Notes: generated by a model from the sequence alone, not told the origin. DNA of 21,500 nt from JACKII01 sp963974445 (GCA_963974445.1 CAXBDI010000064.1:1-21500); one strand, 5' to 3'. Counted from the stretch's first letter, positions 7,792 through 15,106 are shown. A program made the numbers and translations.

Positions 7792-8246
7792 GCGCAGCCA
7801 TACCCGTGCCGGTGCAGATATTGGATCACGCTGTCGGCCTGCCCCTGCCGAAATACGAGACCGAGTTGGCGGCGGGCTGCGACCTGCTAGCGGCGATTCC
7901 GGCTGACCAACCGCTCGCCTTGGAGCCGGGGGAGCGGGCGTTGGTGCCCTGCGGCATCGCCTTGGCTCTGCCACCCGGTTACGAGGCGCAGGTCAGGCCC
8001 CGCTCCGGTCTGGCGCTGCGCCATGGCGTGACCGTGTTGAACGTGCCCGGCACCATCGATGCCGATTATCGTGGCGAGGTCGGCGCGATTCTGATCAACT
8101 TAGGCGCGGCGGCCTTCACGGTGGAGCGCGGCCTGCGCGTGGCGCAACTGGTGCTGGCCCCCGTGAGCCGAGCCGAGTGGCTGCCCGTCGCCGACCTGGA
8201 CGAGACGGAGCGCGGCGCCGGCGGTTTTGGCTCGACGGGGGCTTAA
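7788..8246 (+). CDS. dut: dUTP diphosphatase (dUTPase)
   Basis: This 152-residue trimeric-type dUTPase hydrolyses dUTP to dUMP and pyrophosphate, keeping uracil out of DNA and supplying dUMP for thymidylate synthesis. All five family motifs are readable: I AGCDLLAA (29-36), II PRSGLALRHGV (71-81), III GTIDADYRGEV (88-98, with the catalytic Asp and the uracil-stacking Tyr), IV RVAQLVLAPV (117-126) and V RGAGGFGSTG (142-151, the flexible phosphate-binding tail). The start is a TTG inside the coaBC stop (TTGA); no ATG or GTG fits, because motif I begins at residue 29 and the preceding residues (PVPVQIL...GLPLPKYET) are normal dUTPase sequence. Coupling to coaBC is a known bacterial arrangement. 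The following gene breaks the GC-rich composition sharply. Confidence 0.96.
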   Translation: MSAAIPVPVQILDHAVGLPLPKYETELAAGCDLLAAIPADQPLALEPGERALVPCGIALALPPGYEAQVRPRSGLALRHGVTVLNVPGTIDADYRGEVGAILINLGAAAFTVERGLRVAQLVLAPVSRAEWLPVADLDETERGAGGFGSTGA

Positions 8247-8265
8247 TTTTAAAAGGAACGAGAGA

Positions 8266-8916
8266 ATGACAAGTAGTTTAGTGAAATTTTGGCAAAAATA
8301 TGATCCGCTGAATTCGAATATTCATCCCGATGATAGAGACGTATTGCGGCGAAATTCCCATTTCTTTAATTTAGATCATCCAGTTACACCTTACATAGGA
8401 GATATTGATCATGCATCAGTGGTATTAATTTTTTTAAATGGTGGCTACGATCCAAAAATTACACCAAATGAATTTGATACGCTTGGAAAACGTCGACGTT
8501 TCGCTGAATTTGTACATAATCCTCGCCCCATTCCACCCGAACATATATCCACATATTATAAAACCAGTCAGTATGGTGATATGATCGAAAAAGGCCATGT
8601 CGCGATGGTAAATGTTGTACCATACCGTTCTGCCAAATGGCCAGGGCGCAAGCAAACTGAATGGGTGAAGCTACTAAAATCATTTCAAGCAACTCGAAGC
8701 TGGTTTCATAAGGAACTTGTTCCTGATACCGAAACAGGCAAGCGCATGGCCGTTCGAAAACGCGACGGTGATTTGCTTTGTTGGCCCTTAAATGAGAAAA
8801 ATAAAAACCTTCTTACATGCATTGATAAGAACGGAAATCCTTACGCTCGAGGGAAAAGCCTCACGATCAATGTATTGGATCAAATTCAGGAATTCATAGC
8901 AATGAACCCTCGTTAA
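8266..8916 (+). CDS. AT-rich hypothetical protein, possibly UDG-like fold
   Basis: I do not firmly recognise this 216-residue protein. It stands out by composition: two hand-counted 60-base stretches are each 22/60 GC, against 36/60 for stretches in dut and moeB, and it uses TTA, ATA and AAA codons freely. A good AAAAGGA lies 8 bases before the ATG. The middle of the protein has a hydrophobic strand ending in a Gly-rich turn, SVVLIFLNGGYDP (51-63), and later a second strand with HVAMVNVVPYRSAKW (111-125). This pair resembles, from memory, the LNPGY... and ...PYHS elements of hypothetical proteins related to the uracil-DNA glycosylase superfamily. No clear C-terminal HPSP-type motif is seen, so activity is doubtful. 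It sits exactly between dut and moeB and is probably horizontally acquired. Confidence 0.75.
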   Translation: MTSSLVKFWQKYDPLNSNIHPDDRDVLRRNSHFFNLDHPVTPYIGDIDHASVVLIFLNGGYDPKITPNEFDTLGKRRRFAEFVHNPRPIPPEHISTYYKTSQYGDMIEKGHVAMVNVVPYRSAKWPGRKQTEWVKLLKSFQATRSWFHKELVPDTETGKRMAVRKRDGDLLCWPLNEKNKNLLTCIDKNGNPYARGKSLTINVLDQIQEFIAMNPR

Positions 8917-8938
8917 TGCGAGATAAAGTATCAAATCG

Positions 8939-9733
8939 ATGACCGACTGGACCGACGACCAGCTGGAGCGTTACTCCCGCCATATCCTGCTGCCCGAAGT
9001 CGGTGGCGTCGGGCAGGAGAAGCTGCTGGCGGCCTCGGTCCTCATTGTCGGCGCGGGCGGGCTGGGTGCGCCGATGTTGCAATATCTGGCGGCGGCTGGC
9101 GTCGGGCGGCTGGGGGTGATCGACGCCGATACGGTCGATCTCTCCAACCTGCAGCGCCAAGTGATCCATCGCACTGAGGATGTTGACGTCGCCAAGGTCG
9201 AGAGTGCGGCGCGGATGATCCGCGACCTCAACCCGGACGTGGTCGTCGAGGCCTACCAAGAGCGTATCACAGCGACCAACGCGCTCGACATCATCGCGAA
9301 CTACGATCTGGTCGCCGACGGCACCGACAACTTCCCGACCCGCTACCTGCTGAACGATGCCTGTCATCTGGCCGGCAAGCCGCTGGTCTCCGGCGCGCTG
9401 CTGCGGTTCGAGGGCCAGCTTTCGACCTTCAAAGGCCATTTGGGCGAGCCGCATCCCTGCTACCGCTGCCTGTTCCCGGACCCGCCTCCTCCCGGTTCGG
9501 TACCCTCCTGCTCCGAAGCAGGTGTGTTCGGTGCGGTCGCCGGCGCTGTCGGCACGCAGCAGGCGGTGGAGGTGCTGAAGGAAATCCTCGGCATTGGCGA
9601 GAGTCTCTCCGGACGGTTTCTGATGTATGACGGCCTCTATACCGAGTGGCGTGATATCAAGCTGCGCAAGAACCCGGCCTGCCCGCTCTGCGGCGAACAG
9701 CCGACGATCCGGGACCTGTCGGCGCATGAGTGA
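8939..9733 (+). CDS. moeB: MoeB/ThiF-type sulfur-carrier adenylyltransferase
   Basis: This 264-residue E1-like enzyme adenylates the C-terminal glycine of a small sulfur-carrier protein, MoaD in molybdopterin synthesis or ThiS in thiamine synthesis. It has the nucleotide-binding GAGGLG (38-43), the VIDADTVDLSNLQRQ segment (60-74), Asp130 in DGTDNFPTRYLLND, and a zinc site from Cys174, Cys177, Cys248 and Cys251. Cys191 sits where ThiF-type enzymes carry their acyl-disulfide cysteine. There is no C-terminal rhodanese domain, so it is the short bacterial form. Motifs alone do not separate MoeB from ThiF; the coaBC-dut neighbourhood is where many alphaproteobacteria carry a gene annotated moeB. 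The Shine-Dalgarno is weak and lies in the AT-rich DNA left by the upstream insertion. It overlaps the next gene by 8 bases. Confidence 0.88.
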   Translation: MTDWTDDQLERYSRHILLPEVGGVGQEKLLAASVLIVGAGGLGAPMLQYLAAAGVGRLGVIDADTVDLSNLQRQVIHRTEDVDVAKVESAARMIRDLNPDVVVEAYQERITATNALDIIANYDLVADGTDNFPTRYLLNDACHLAGKPLVSGALLRFEGQLSTFKGHLGEPHPCYRCLFPDPPPPGSVPSCSEAGVFGAVAGAVGTQQAVEVLKEILGIGESLSGRFLMYDGLYTEWRDIKLRKNPACPLCGEQPTIRDLSAHE

Positions 9734-10121
9734 CGTCGCGGCACTCGGCATGGTCATCCAAAGCGGCCGGGTCGACCGGGTGCACTACGCGCTGCTCTTC
9801 GCCGCCGGGGCTGCGGCGGTCGGTAGGCCGGTGACGCTGTTCTTCACCATGGCCGGCTGCAAGGCGCTGGAGGGGTTGGCGGCGTTGTTGCCTGCCGACG
9901 ACGGCCGCTCATCCACGGCCTACGACGCCGACCTGCAAGCCAAAGGCGTCGCCGGCTTCGCCGAGTTGTGGGAGAGCCTGCAGGACATGGGCGTGCAGTT
10001 TCAGGCCTGCGATTCCGGTCTCGCCGCCAGCGAAGTGAGCGCGCCCGCAGGCATTGAGATTACTGGGGTAGTCGGCTTCCTGCACGGGATCGGCCCGCAG
10101 GCACAGGTGATTTGGGTGTAG
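9726..10121 (+). CDS. DsrE-like family protein
   Basis: This 131-residue protein looks like a DsrE/DsrF-like (DsrE2 type) small alpha/beta protein. An N-terminal strand and helix (LGMVIQSGRVDRVHYALLFAAGAAAVG) lead to a second strand, VTLFFTMAGC (36-45), and later MGVQFQACDSGLA (88-100), then a closing VVGFLHGIGPQAQVIWV. Cys45 and Cys95 occupy the places where members carry reactive cysteines; Cys95 in ACDSG resembles the CxxS site of DsrE2 proteins. DsrE-fold proteins carry persulfide sulfur, which suits the neighbour: its ATG lies inside the moeB stop (ATGAGTGA), so the two are translationally coupled. A role as sulfur relay partner is inference. The sequence identity to the family is only moderate by eye. 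Confidence 0.75.
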   Translation: MSDVAALGMVIQSGRVDRVHYALLFAAGAAAVGRPVTLFFTMAGCKALEGLAALLPADDGRSSTAYDADLQAKGVAGFAELWESLQDMGVQFQACDSGLAASEVSAPAGIEITGVVGFLHGIGPQAQVIWV

Positions 10122-10204
10122 CGGCCTCTAGGCAGGCGAGGACGCAGCGGCTAGGCTAGCTTCAACCAAAAAACGCCAGCCGCTCCTCAGAGGATTCTCC
10201 CAGT

Positions 10205-12322
10205 ATGTCGATCATCGATACCGAAAGCCTGCGCACGCTGTTCGAGCCGAAGTCGGTGGCGATCATTGGCGCATCCTCCGATCCGGTGAAGATCGGCGGG
10301 CGGCCCATCGATAACATGAAGATCGCACAATATGCCGGCCGGCTCATCCCGATCAACCCGCGGTCCAAGGAAATTCAGGGGCTGCCAGCGGTCCCCTCGC
10401 TGCGCGAGGTCGACGAGCCCGTCGATATGGCGGTGATCGTCGTGCCGCAACCGGCGGTGCAGGACGCAGTTCAGGCCTGCATCGAGAAAGGCGTCAAGAC
10501 CGCCATCATCCTATCCTCCGGGTTCGCGGAAATCAGCGAGGCGGGCGCCGCCGATCAGCGCCGCATCGCAGCGATGGGGGCGGAGGCGGGATTGCGGCTG
10601 CTCGGTCCGAACTGTATGGGGACGATGAACGCCAACACCGGCATGATCGCGACCTTCACCAACCTCGGCAACATCAAACCGCAGACCGGCGGCATCTCGA
10701 TCGCCAGCCAGTCCGGTGCGTTCGGGGCGCACTGCTACACCGTCATGCGCGAGCGCGGCTATGGCCTGAACCTGTGGGCGACCATGGGTAACCAATGCGA
10801 TGTCGAGTTCTCCGACTGCGTCGCCTATATGGCGCAGGACCCGAACACCGACGTGGTGATGGGATACATGGAAGGCATCGTCAACGCCGACCGCCTGATC
10901 AACGCCCTGGAAATTGCGCAGAAAGCCAAAAAGCCGATTGTATTGATGAAGGTCGGCACGTCGGATGTCGGCAGCGCCGCCGCCGCCTCGCACACGGCCT
11001 CGCTGACCGGCTCGGACGCGGTGTTCGATGCGGTGCTGCGCAAGTACGACGTCTACCGCGCCAAAACCTATGACGAGATGTTCGACGTCGCCTACGCCTG
11101 CACCGCCAAGAAGTTTCCGACCAAGAAGGACCTGGGCGTCATCACCGTATCCGGCGGCGTCGGCGTCATCATGGCCGATGCGGCGACGGACAAAGGCTTC
11201 GACCTGCCGCCTCTGCCGGAGAGCACCCAGAAGCGGATGAAGGAGATGGTGCCGTTCGCCGGCACCCGCAATCCGCTGGACGTGACGGCGCAGTTGGTCA
11301 ACGACGCCACGATCATGCAGCCCATGTTCGAGGCGCTGCTGGGCGACGGCGGCTACACCAATGCTATTTGCTTCATGGCCAGTGTCGGCCTCAATCCGGT
11401 GATGATGGACCGGCTGTATCCGGCGTTCGAGGCGGTGGCGAAGAAATTTCCCGACCGGCTGATCACGTTTTCTGCCCTCACCCGCAACGAAACCCGCCAG
11501 CCGCTGGAGAAACTCGGCTATCTGGTCTACGAGGACCCGGCGCGCGCCATCAACGCCATGGCGGCCCTGATCCATTTCGGTCAGGCGTTCTACGGCGGCC
11601 GCGTCCGGCAGGACCCGCCGGCTCTGCCCGCCGGCGCGCCGAGCGTCAAAATCGGTTCCGAGATCAACGAGTTCGACGCCAAGAAGATGCTGGGCGCGGC
11701 CGGCGTGCCGGTGGTCGATGAGCGGATCGAGCAGTCCGCCGATGCAGCCGCCAAAGCTGCTGCCGAAATCGGCTTTCCGGTGGTGATGAAGATCGTCTCC
11801 CCCGACATCCAGCACAAATCCGAGATTGGCGGCGTGCTGCTGAATATCGATAGCGAGGCAGAGGCGTCCGCCGCCTTCGACACACTGATGGAGCGCGGGC
11901 ACAAGGCCGCGTCCAGCGCCCGGCTGGAAGGCGTGCTGATCGCGCCGATGATCAAGGGCGGGGTCGAGACCATTATTGGCGTGCAGCGCGATCCGGTGTT
12001 CGGGCCGGTGGTGATGTTCGGCCTCGGCGGAATTTTCGTGGAAGTGTTGAAAGATGTGACCTTCCGCACAGCGCCGTTCGGCCTGGATGTGGCACACGAG
12101 ATGATCCGCAGCGTGCGGGGCTTCCCGATGCTGGAGGGCGTGCGCGGCGCGCCGCCGTCCGATGTCGATGCCTTGGCGGCGGCGTTGGCGCAGGTCTCGG
12201 CCTTTGCGGCGGCGAACGCGGATACGTTGGAGAGCATCGACCTCAACCCGGTGCTGGTGCGGCCCAAGGGCGAGGGATGTGTGGCGGTGGACGCACTGAT
12301 CGTGGCGCGGAAGCCGGATTAG
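10205..12322 (+). CDS. ADP-forming acyl-CoA synthetase (acetate-CoA ligase family)
   Basis: A 705-residue single-chain NDP-forming acyl-CoA synthetase, which couples CoA-thioester formation to ADP/ATP exchange. Domain order: CoA-binding Rossmann domain (about 10-135, FEPKSVAIIGASSDPVKIGG, RLLGPNCMG), succinyl-CoA-ligase-like domains (about 150-450) with the phosphorylated histidine His263 in SHTASLTGSD, then an ATP-grasp domain (from about 485, INEFDAKKMLGAAGVPVV; GFPVVMKIVSPDIQHKSEIGG at 521-541; ESIDLNPVLVRP near the C-terminus). All catalytic parts are present in the fused alpha-beta order of the family. The acyl substrate cannot be read; acetate, propionate, malonate, pimelate or aryl acids are all known in relatives. 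AGAGGA at 10190-10195 lies 9 bases before the ATG. Three unknown genes follow after only 24 bases and may share the transcript. Confidence 0.93.
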   Translation: MSIIDTESLRTLFEPKSVAIIGASSDPVKIGGRPIDNMKIAQYAGRLIPINPRSKEIQGLPAVPSLREVDEPVDMAVIVVPQPAVQDAVQACIEKGVKTAIILSSGFAEISEAGAADQRRIAAMGAEAGLRLLGPNCMGTMNANTGMIATFTNLGNIKPQTGGISIASQSGAFGAHCYTVMRERGYGLNLWATMGNQCDVEFSDCVAYMAQDPNTDVVMGYMEGIVNADRLINALEIAQKAKKPIVLMKVGTSDVGSAAAASHTASLTGSDAVFDAVLRKYDVYRAKTYDEMFDVAYACTAKKFPTKKDLGVITVSGGVGVIMADAATDKGFDLPPLPESTQKRMKEMVPFAGTRNPLDVTAQLVNDATIMQPMFEALLGDGGYTNAICFMASVGLNPVMMDRLYPAFEAVAKKFPDRLITFSALTRNETRQPLEKLGYLVYEDPARAINAMAALIHFGQAFYGGRVRQDPPALPAGAPSVKIGSEINEFDAKKMLGAAGVPVVDERIEQSADAAAKAAAEIGFPVVMKIVSPDIQHKSEIGGVLLNIDSEAEASAAFDTLMERGHKAASSARLEGVLIAPMIKGGVETIIGVQRDPVFGPVVMFGLGGIFVEVLKDVTFRTAPFGLDVAHEMIRSVRGFPMLEGVRGAPPSDVDALAAALAQVSAFAAANADTLESIDLNPVLVRPKGEGCVAVDALIVARKPD

Positions 12323-12346
12323 ACGATAAGTGAAAGGGATTGTGTC

Positions 12347-12724
12347 ATGGCAGGCGAATTCGACCAGATTGTCGGTAAAGTCCAGAAGGCCGCTGAAGAC
12401 TTTGTGAACGTTAGGGTAACAACGGTGGTTGGCAAATTCACCTACGATCCGAATACCGGGGAGGTGACGCCACAGGGGGCGGACCAAAAGATACTGCAAT
12501 CGACCGTCAATATCGTCGATGGCGATATCAAGGATTTCGTCGACGAATCCTATGCCGACGATCCCAACCACCCAATGCGCCAATTCCACAAGGAGCAGGT
12601 CACGAACGCCAAGCAGACGGTCACCGACTCGATCGAAGCGTTCAAGTCGCTGGTTTCGGTCCTGGCGGACATTGTGAGCCAACGCGACGCTGCCGAGGCC
12701 GATGCTAATCCGGGCGGCCAGTAA
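12347..12724 (+). CDS. Conserved-looking hypothetical protein A of three-gene module
   Basis: I do not recognise this 125-residue protein. It is acidic, has no Cys or Trp, no signal peptide and no membrane segment. It alternates helix-like ends (1-24, 78-118) with a strand-rich centre (VRVTTVVGKFTYDPNTGEV, 23-40; STVNIVDGDIKDFVDESYADD, 52-72). The DP-N-TGEV turn and the VNIVDGDI segment look like constrained motifs rather than low-complexity sequence. AAAGGG at 12333-12338 lies 8 bases before the ATG. It begins 24 bases after the acyl-CoA synthetase and ends 15 bases before the next gene, so it is probably cotranscribed. Base composition matches the host. It is likely a cytoplasmic partner of the two membrane-associated products that follow; that is inference. 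Confidence 0.8.
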   Translation: MAGEFDQIVGKVQKAAEDFVNVRVTTVVGKFTYDPNTGEVTPQGADQKILQSTVNIVDGDIKDFVDESYADDPNHPMRQFHKEQVTNAKQTVTDSIEAFKSLVSVLADIVSQRDAAEADANPGGQ

Positions 12725-12739
12725 GCGGGCGGTCCAGCA

Positions 12740-13477
12740 ATGTTCGGATGGTTCCGGTCGAACAAAGGCCCAGATGGCGGCGCCGTCGTTAACGAAATGG
12801 CGGTGCGCGCCCGACGCGTCTTGGACGATCTCCATACGCTGGAGATCAATACGATCCAAAACGACGCGATGACGGCCCGGCGTATGCCGCCGCTGCCGAC
12901 CGCCATCGCGGAGATTGGGGAACTGTACGCCGACTGGCTAACCCGGACATTGATGGAGCAGCAGGAAGGTCTTTTCAATCGACGGAACCGGTCCGACCAG
13001 TTCAAGCAGCTGCGGGATGAAGCGGCCAAACTCATCCATAGCGACGCGCTGACACCCGCCGAGCAGGTCATCGCCAGCCGTATCCACCGCAATAGCATCG
13101 CGCTGAAAACACTTTGCAAGCAAGGGGAGGCCAACGCGGCGTCGGACCGGTATTTCACGGACATGACGCTCGACGATTTGTACGGAACGCCGGACCGGGA
13201 ATTGGAGGCTGCATGGCGGCCAACCCTCGAAGATCGCGCGAAAGTTCGCAAGATCTGGGAGGTGCGGACCGAATTGGTGCTGATGCAATCGATGATCCAG
13301 TTGGAGGGCGACGTCGTCACTCGCTTCTCGCCGCTGCTTTTCGAAAGCCGGGACGCGCAAGTGATCGGCATCCATCAACAGGCGATCAAGACGTCTACCC
13401 GGATGTGGTCGGTCCTGTTCGGCGCGGTCGGGGCGCTGGCCGGTCTCCAGATCGGGTCACCGAAGCCGGACTCCTGA
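12740..13477 (+). CDS. Hypothetical protein B of three-gene module
   Basis: An unrecognised 245-residue protein, mostly helical and charged, with heptad-like stretches (MAVRARRVLDDLHTLEINTIQ; NRSDQFKQLRDEAAKLIHSDALTPAEQVIASR) and a hydrophobic C-terminal segment, MWSVLFGAVGALAGLQI (222-238), followed by a seven-residue tail. This fits a protein held in the membrane by its C-terminus or docked there by one helix. A single Cys is present (KTLCKQ). No catalytic motif is visible. Its ATG lies 15 bases after gene A, with no strong Shine-Dalgarno, suggesting translational coupling, and the next gene follows 10 bases later. GC content is host-like, so recent transfer is not indicated. Confidence 0.8.
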   Translation: MFGWFRSNKGPDGGAVVNEMAVRARRVLDDLHTLEINTIQNDAMTARRMPPLPTAIAEIGELYADWLTRTLMEQQEGLFNRRNRSDQFKQLRDEAAKLIHSDALTPAEQVIASRIHRNSIALKTLCKQGEANAASDRYFTDMTLDDLYGTPDRELEAAWRPTLEDRAKVRKIWEVRTELVLMQSMIQLEGDVVTRFSPLLFESRDAQVIGIHQQAIKTSTRMWSVLFGAVGALAGLQIGSPKPDS

Positions 13478-13487
13478 GATAGCGCCG

Positions 13488-14081
13488 ATGCCGGATATGC
13501 TGGCAACGATAAGACGCCTGCTGTCAGCCCGGCTGCAAGCGGCGAGGCTTGCGTTCATGAGCGGCGCGCCAACCGGCCTGACCGTCTCATCCGGGCTCCG
13601 CCTGTTGATCGATAGCGTCGTCCACGGCGGCTTCAGTATCGAGAGCTACAGTCACGAACGCGCGACTTGGATGCGGACGACGGTTACCTTACTGGGGGAC
13701 GTGACCGTTGCAAGCGGCAGGGACTGCCCAGCGACGCTGGTCGACCGGCATGGCCAGGCGGTTGCGATCGCGATGGCCCGGTTGGAGCATGCGCAACGCT
13801 TCATCACCGGCGCTGCGAGCGGCTTTTTTTGGATGCGTCTGCTGCTCGCGACGACGACGACAGGAGCTGCGGCCGCCTGGGCGGATACGGCGTCTTTCCT
13901 GGAGGGTCAAATAGGCCTGGCCCTGGCGTCCGGATCGCTCGGCTGGCTGGCGCCGCTCCTGCCCCATGCCGCTGATGCTCTGGTCGGACTGTTGGGCTGG
14001 CTCGGCATCGACGCCGCCGTCCGCCGCGGGATTCGGGCGGCGGTCCGGCGGCGGATCGAGCGGACAATAGGCCGGCTTTAG
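13488..14081 (+). CDS. Hypothetical membrane protein C of three-gene module
   Basis: An unrecognised 197-residue protein. Residues 1-25 could form a basic amphipathic helix (MLATIRRLLSARLQAARLAF). A polar, strand-rich part follows (about 28-90; LTVSSGLRLLIDSVVHGGFSIESYSHERATWMRTTVTLLGD). Then come two hydrophobic stretches, FITGAASGFFWMRLLLATTTTGAAAA (105-130) and GLALASGSLGWLAPLLPHAADALVGLLGWLGIDAAV (143-178), and a very basic tail with nine arginines in the last 19 residues. The basic tail after the last helix suggests it faces the cytoplasm. An alternative start at 13497 (MLATIRR) is possible. It ends 16 bases before the stop of the convergent enoyl-CoA hydratase gene, which closes the module. 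Confidence 0.78.
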   Translation: MPDMLATIRRLLSARLQAARLAFMSGAPTGLTVSSGLRLLIDSVVHGGFSIESYSHERATWMRTTVTLLGDVTVASGRDCPATLVDRHGQAVAIAMARLEHAQRFITGAASGFFWMRLLLATTTTGAAAAWADTASFLEGQIGLALASGSLGWLAPLLPHAADALVGLLGWLGIDAAVRRGIRAAVRRRIERTIGRL

Positions 14082-14097
14082 AGCGTCGGCCGATATT

Positions 14098-14934
14098 TTA
14101 CTCCGCCGCCTTTTTCACACTGGCCTGGGTGCGGTCCATCGCTTCCCAATCGAATTTCGACGGCTGCTTGTCACGGAACCGCTGCACCGCCTCCTTGTGG
14201 TAGTCGGTGGTTTGGGCAATTGCCTGGCCCATCGCCTCCATCTCCAGCAAGGTCTTGTGGTCGTGGTTGTAGGACTGGTTCAGGATATTTTTTGCAATGC
14301 CGATGGCGGCGGTCGAGGCGTTGCGGAAGCGTTGGGCGAAGGCGCGGACCTCGTCCATGGCGGTGTCCTGGGCGACGATCTTGTAGACCAAGCCCAACTC
14401 CTTCGCCTCCTCCGCGCCGACCTTGCGGGCGGAGAACACCAGGTCCTTGGCCACTTGCAGGCCGACCAGACGCGGCAGGATGAAGAAACCGCTCCAGTCG
14501 GGCACCAGGCCGATGCGGCCGAACGCCTGCATGAACATGCCGCGCGGCGTCGCGAAGACGAAGTCGGCGGCCAACGCGATGTTGGCGCCGGCGCCGGCGG
14601 CCGGGCCGTCGACGAGAGCGATCACCGGCAGCTCCAGGTTCATCAACTGCATCATGCGGTCGTGGCCTTCCTGCATGCGGGTGCGGTTCGGCTCGGCAGA
14701 CTTATCGCGCTGACCCATGGCTTTGACGTCGCCGCCGGCACAAAAGGCGCCGCCTGCGCCGGTGATGATCAGGGCCTTGATGTCCTTGCCGGCGCGCTTG
14801 CGGCATTCGTTCAGGACGAAGCCGAGTTCGTCGCGCATTTCCAGCGACAGCGCATTCTTGGCTTCCGGGCGGTTCAGGGTCAGGGTGGCGATCTCGTCGG
14901 TGACGTCGAAGATTGTGTGAACCCGGGCGGTCAT
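14098..14934 (-). CDS. Enoyl-CoA hydratase/isomerase family protein, PaaG-like
   Basis: This 278-residue crotonase-fold protein has the two oxyanion-hole segments: GAFCAGGDVKAMG (62-74) and GPAAGAGANIALAADF (110-125). The first catalytic Glu of true hydratases is replaced (Asn118 in GAGANIALA), while an Asp follows in FGRIGLVPDWSG (Asp146). That pattern, together with FILPRLVG, is the one seen in PaaG, the ring-epoxide / enoyl-CoA isomerase of phenylacetate breakdown, so isomerase-type chemistry is more likely than simple hydration. No other paa genes are nearby. The start at 14934 is supported by AAAGGA 10 bases upstream on the coding strand; an extended in-frame reading to 15105 adds unlikely Arg/Cys-rich sequence. 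It is convergent with the three-gene module. Confidence 0.9.
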   Translation of the reverse strand: MTARVHTIFDVTDEIATLTLNRPEAKNALSLEMRDELGFVLNECRKRAGKDIKALIITGAGGAFCAGGDVKAMGQRDKSAEPNRTRMQEGHDRMMQLMNLELPVIALVDGPAAGAGANIALAADFVFATPRGMFMQAFGRIGLVPDWSGFFILPRLVGLQVAKDLVFSARKVGAEEAKELGLVYKIVAQDTAMDEVRAFAQRFRNASTAAIGIAKNILNQSYNHDHKTLLEMEAMGQAIAQTTDYHKEAVQRFRDKQPSKFDWEAMDRTQASVKKAAE

Positions 14935-15106
14935 GATGCGCGTTCCTTTGCGGCTGTGTTTGCGCCACCATCGCGCTCTTGAGCCGGAAAGGCAAGACAC
15001 AGGACACGCAGAACGACGGTAAGGATCGGCGTAATCGGCAAGGCTTTGGCAGATGCCATCGTCGAGGGCTGGGCTGGCGACGCCGCATTCGGTTGGCGGC
15101 GACACC
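14935..15106. other. Intergenic region between mntP and the enoyl-CoA hydratase gene
   Basis: This 172-base stretch lies between two minus-strand genes. No terminator with a T-run and no further gene are evident. It should hold the promoter of the hydratase/isomerase gene, but I cannot name the boxes. Confidence 0.4.

Noticed and set aside
8255..8280. Second EcfG promoter (GGAAC) before the AT-rich gene
   Set aside because: The bases at the -10 position read AGTT, not CGTT, and the match would overlap the start codon; GGAAC here is part of the ribosome binding site.
10511..12859. 782-residue minus-strand open frame opposite the acyl-CoA synthetase
   Set aside because: His/Arg/Asp-rich translation typical of antisense frames in GC-rich DNA; the plus-strand gene carries all catalytic motifs.
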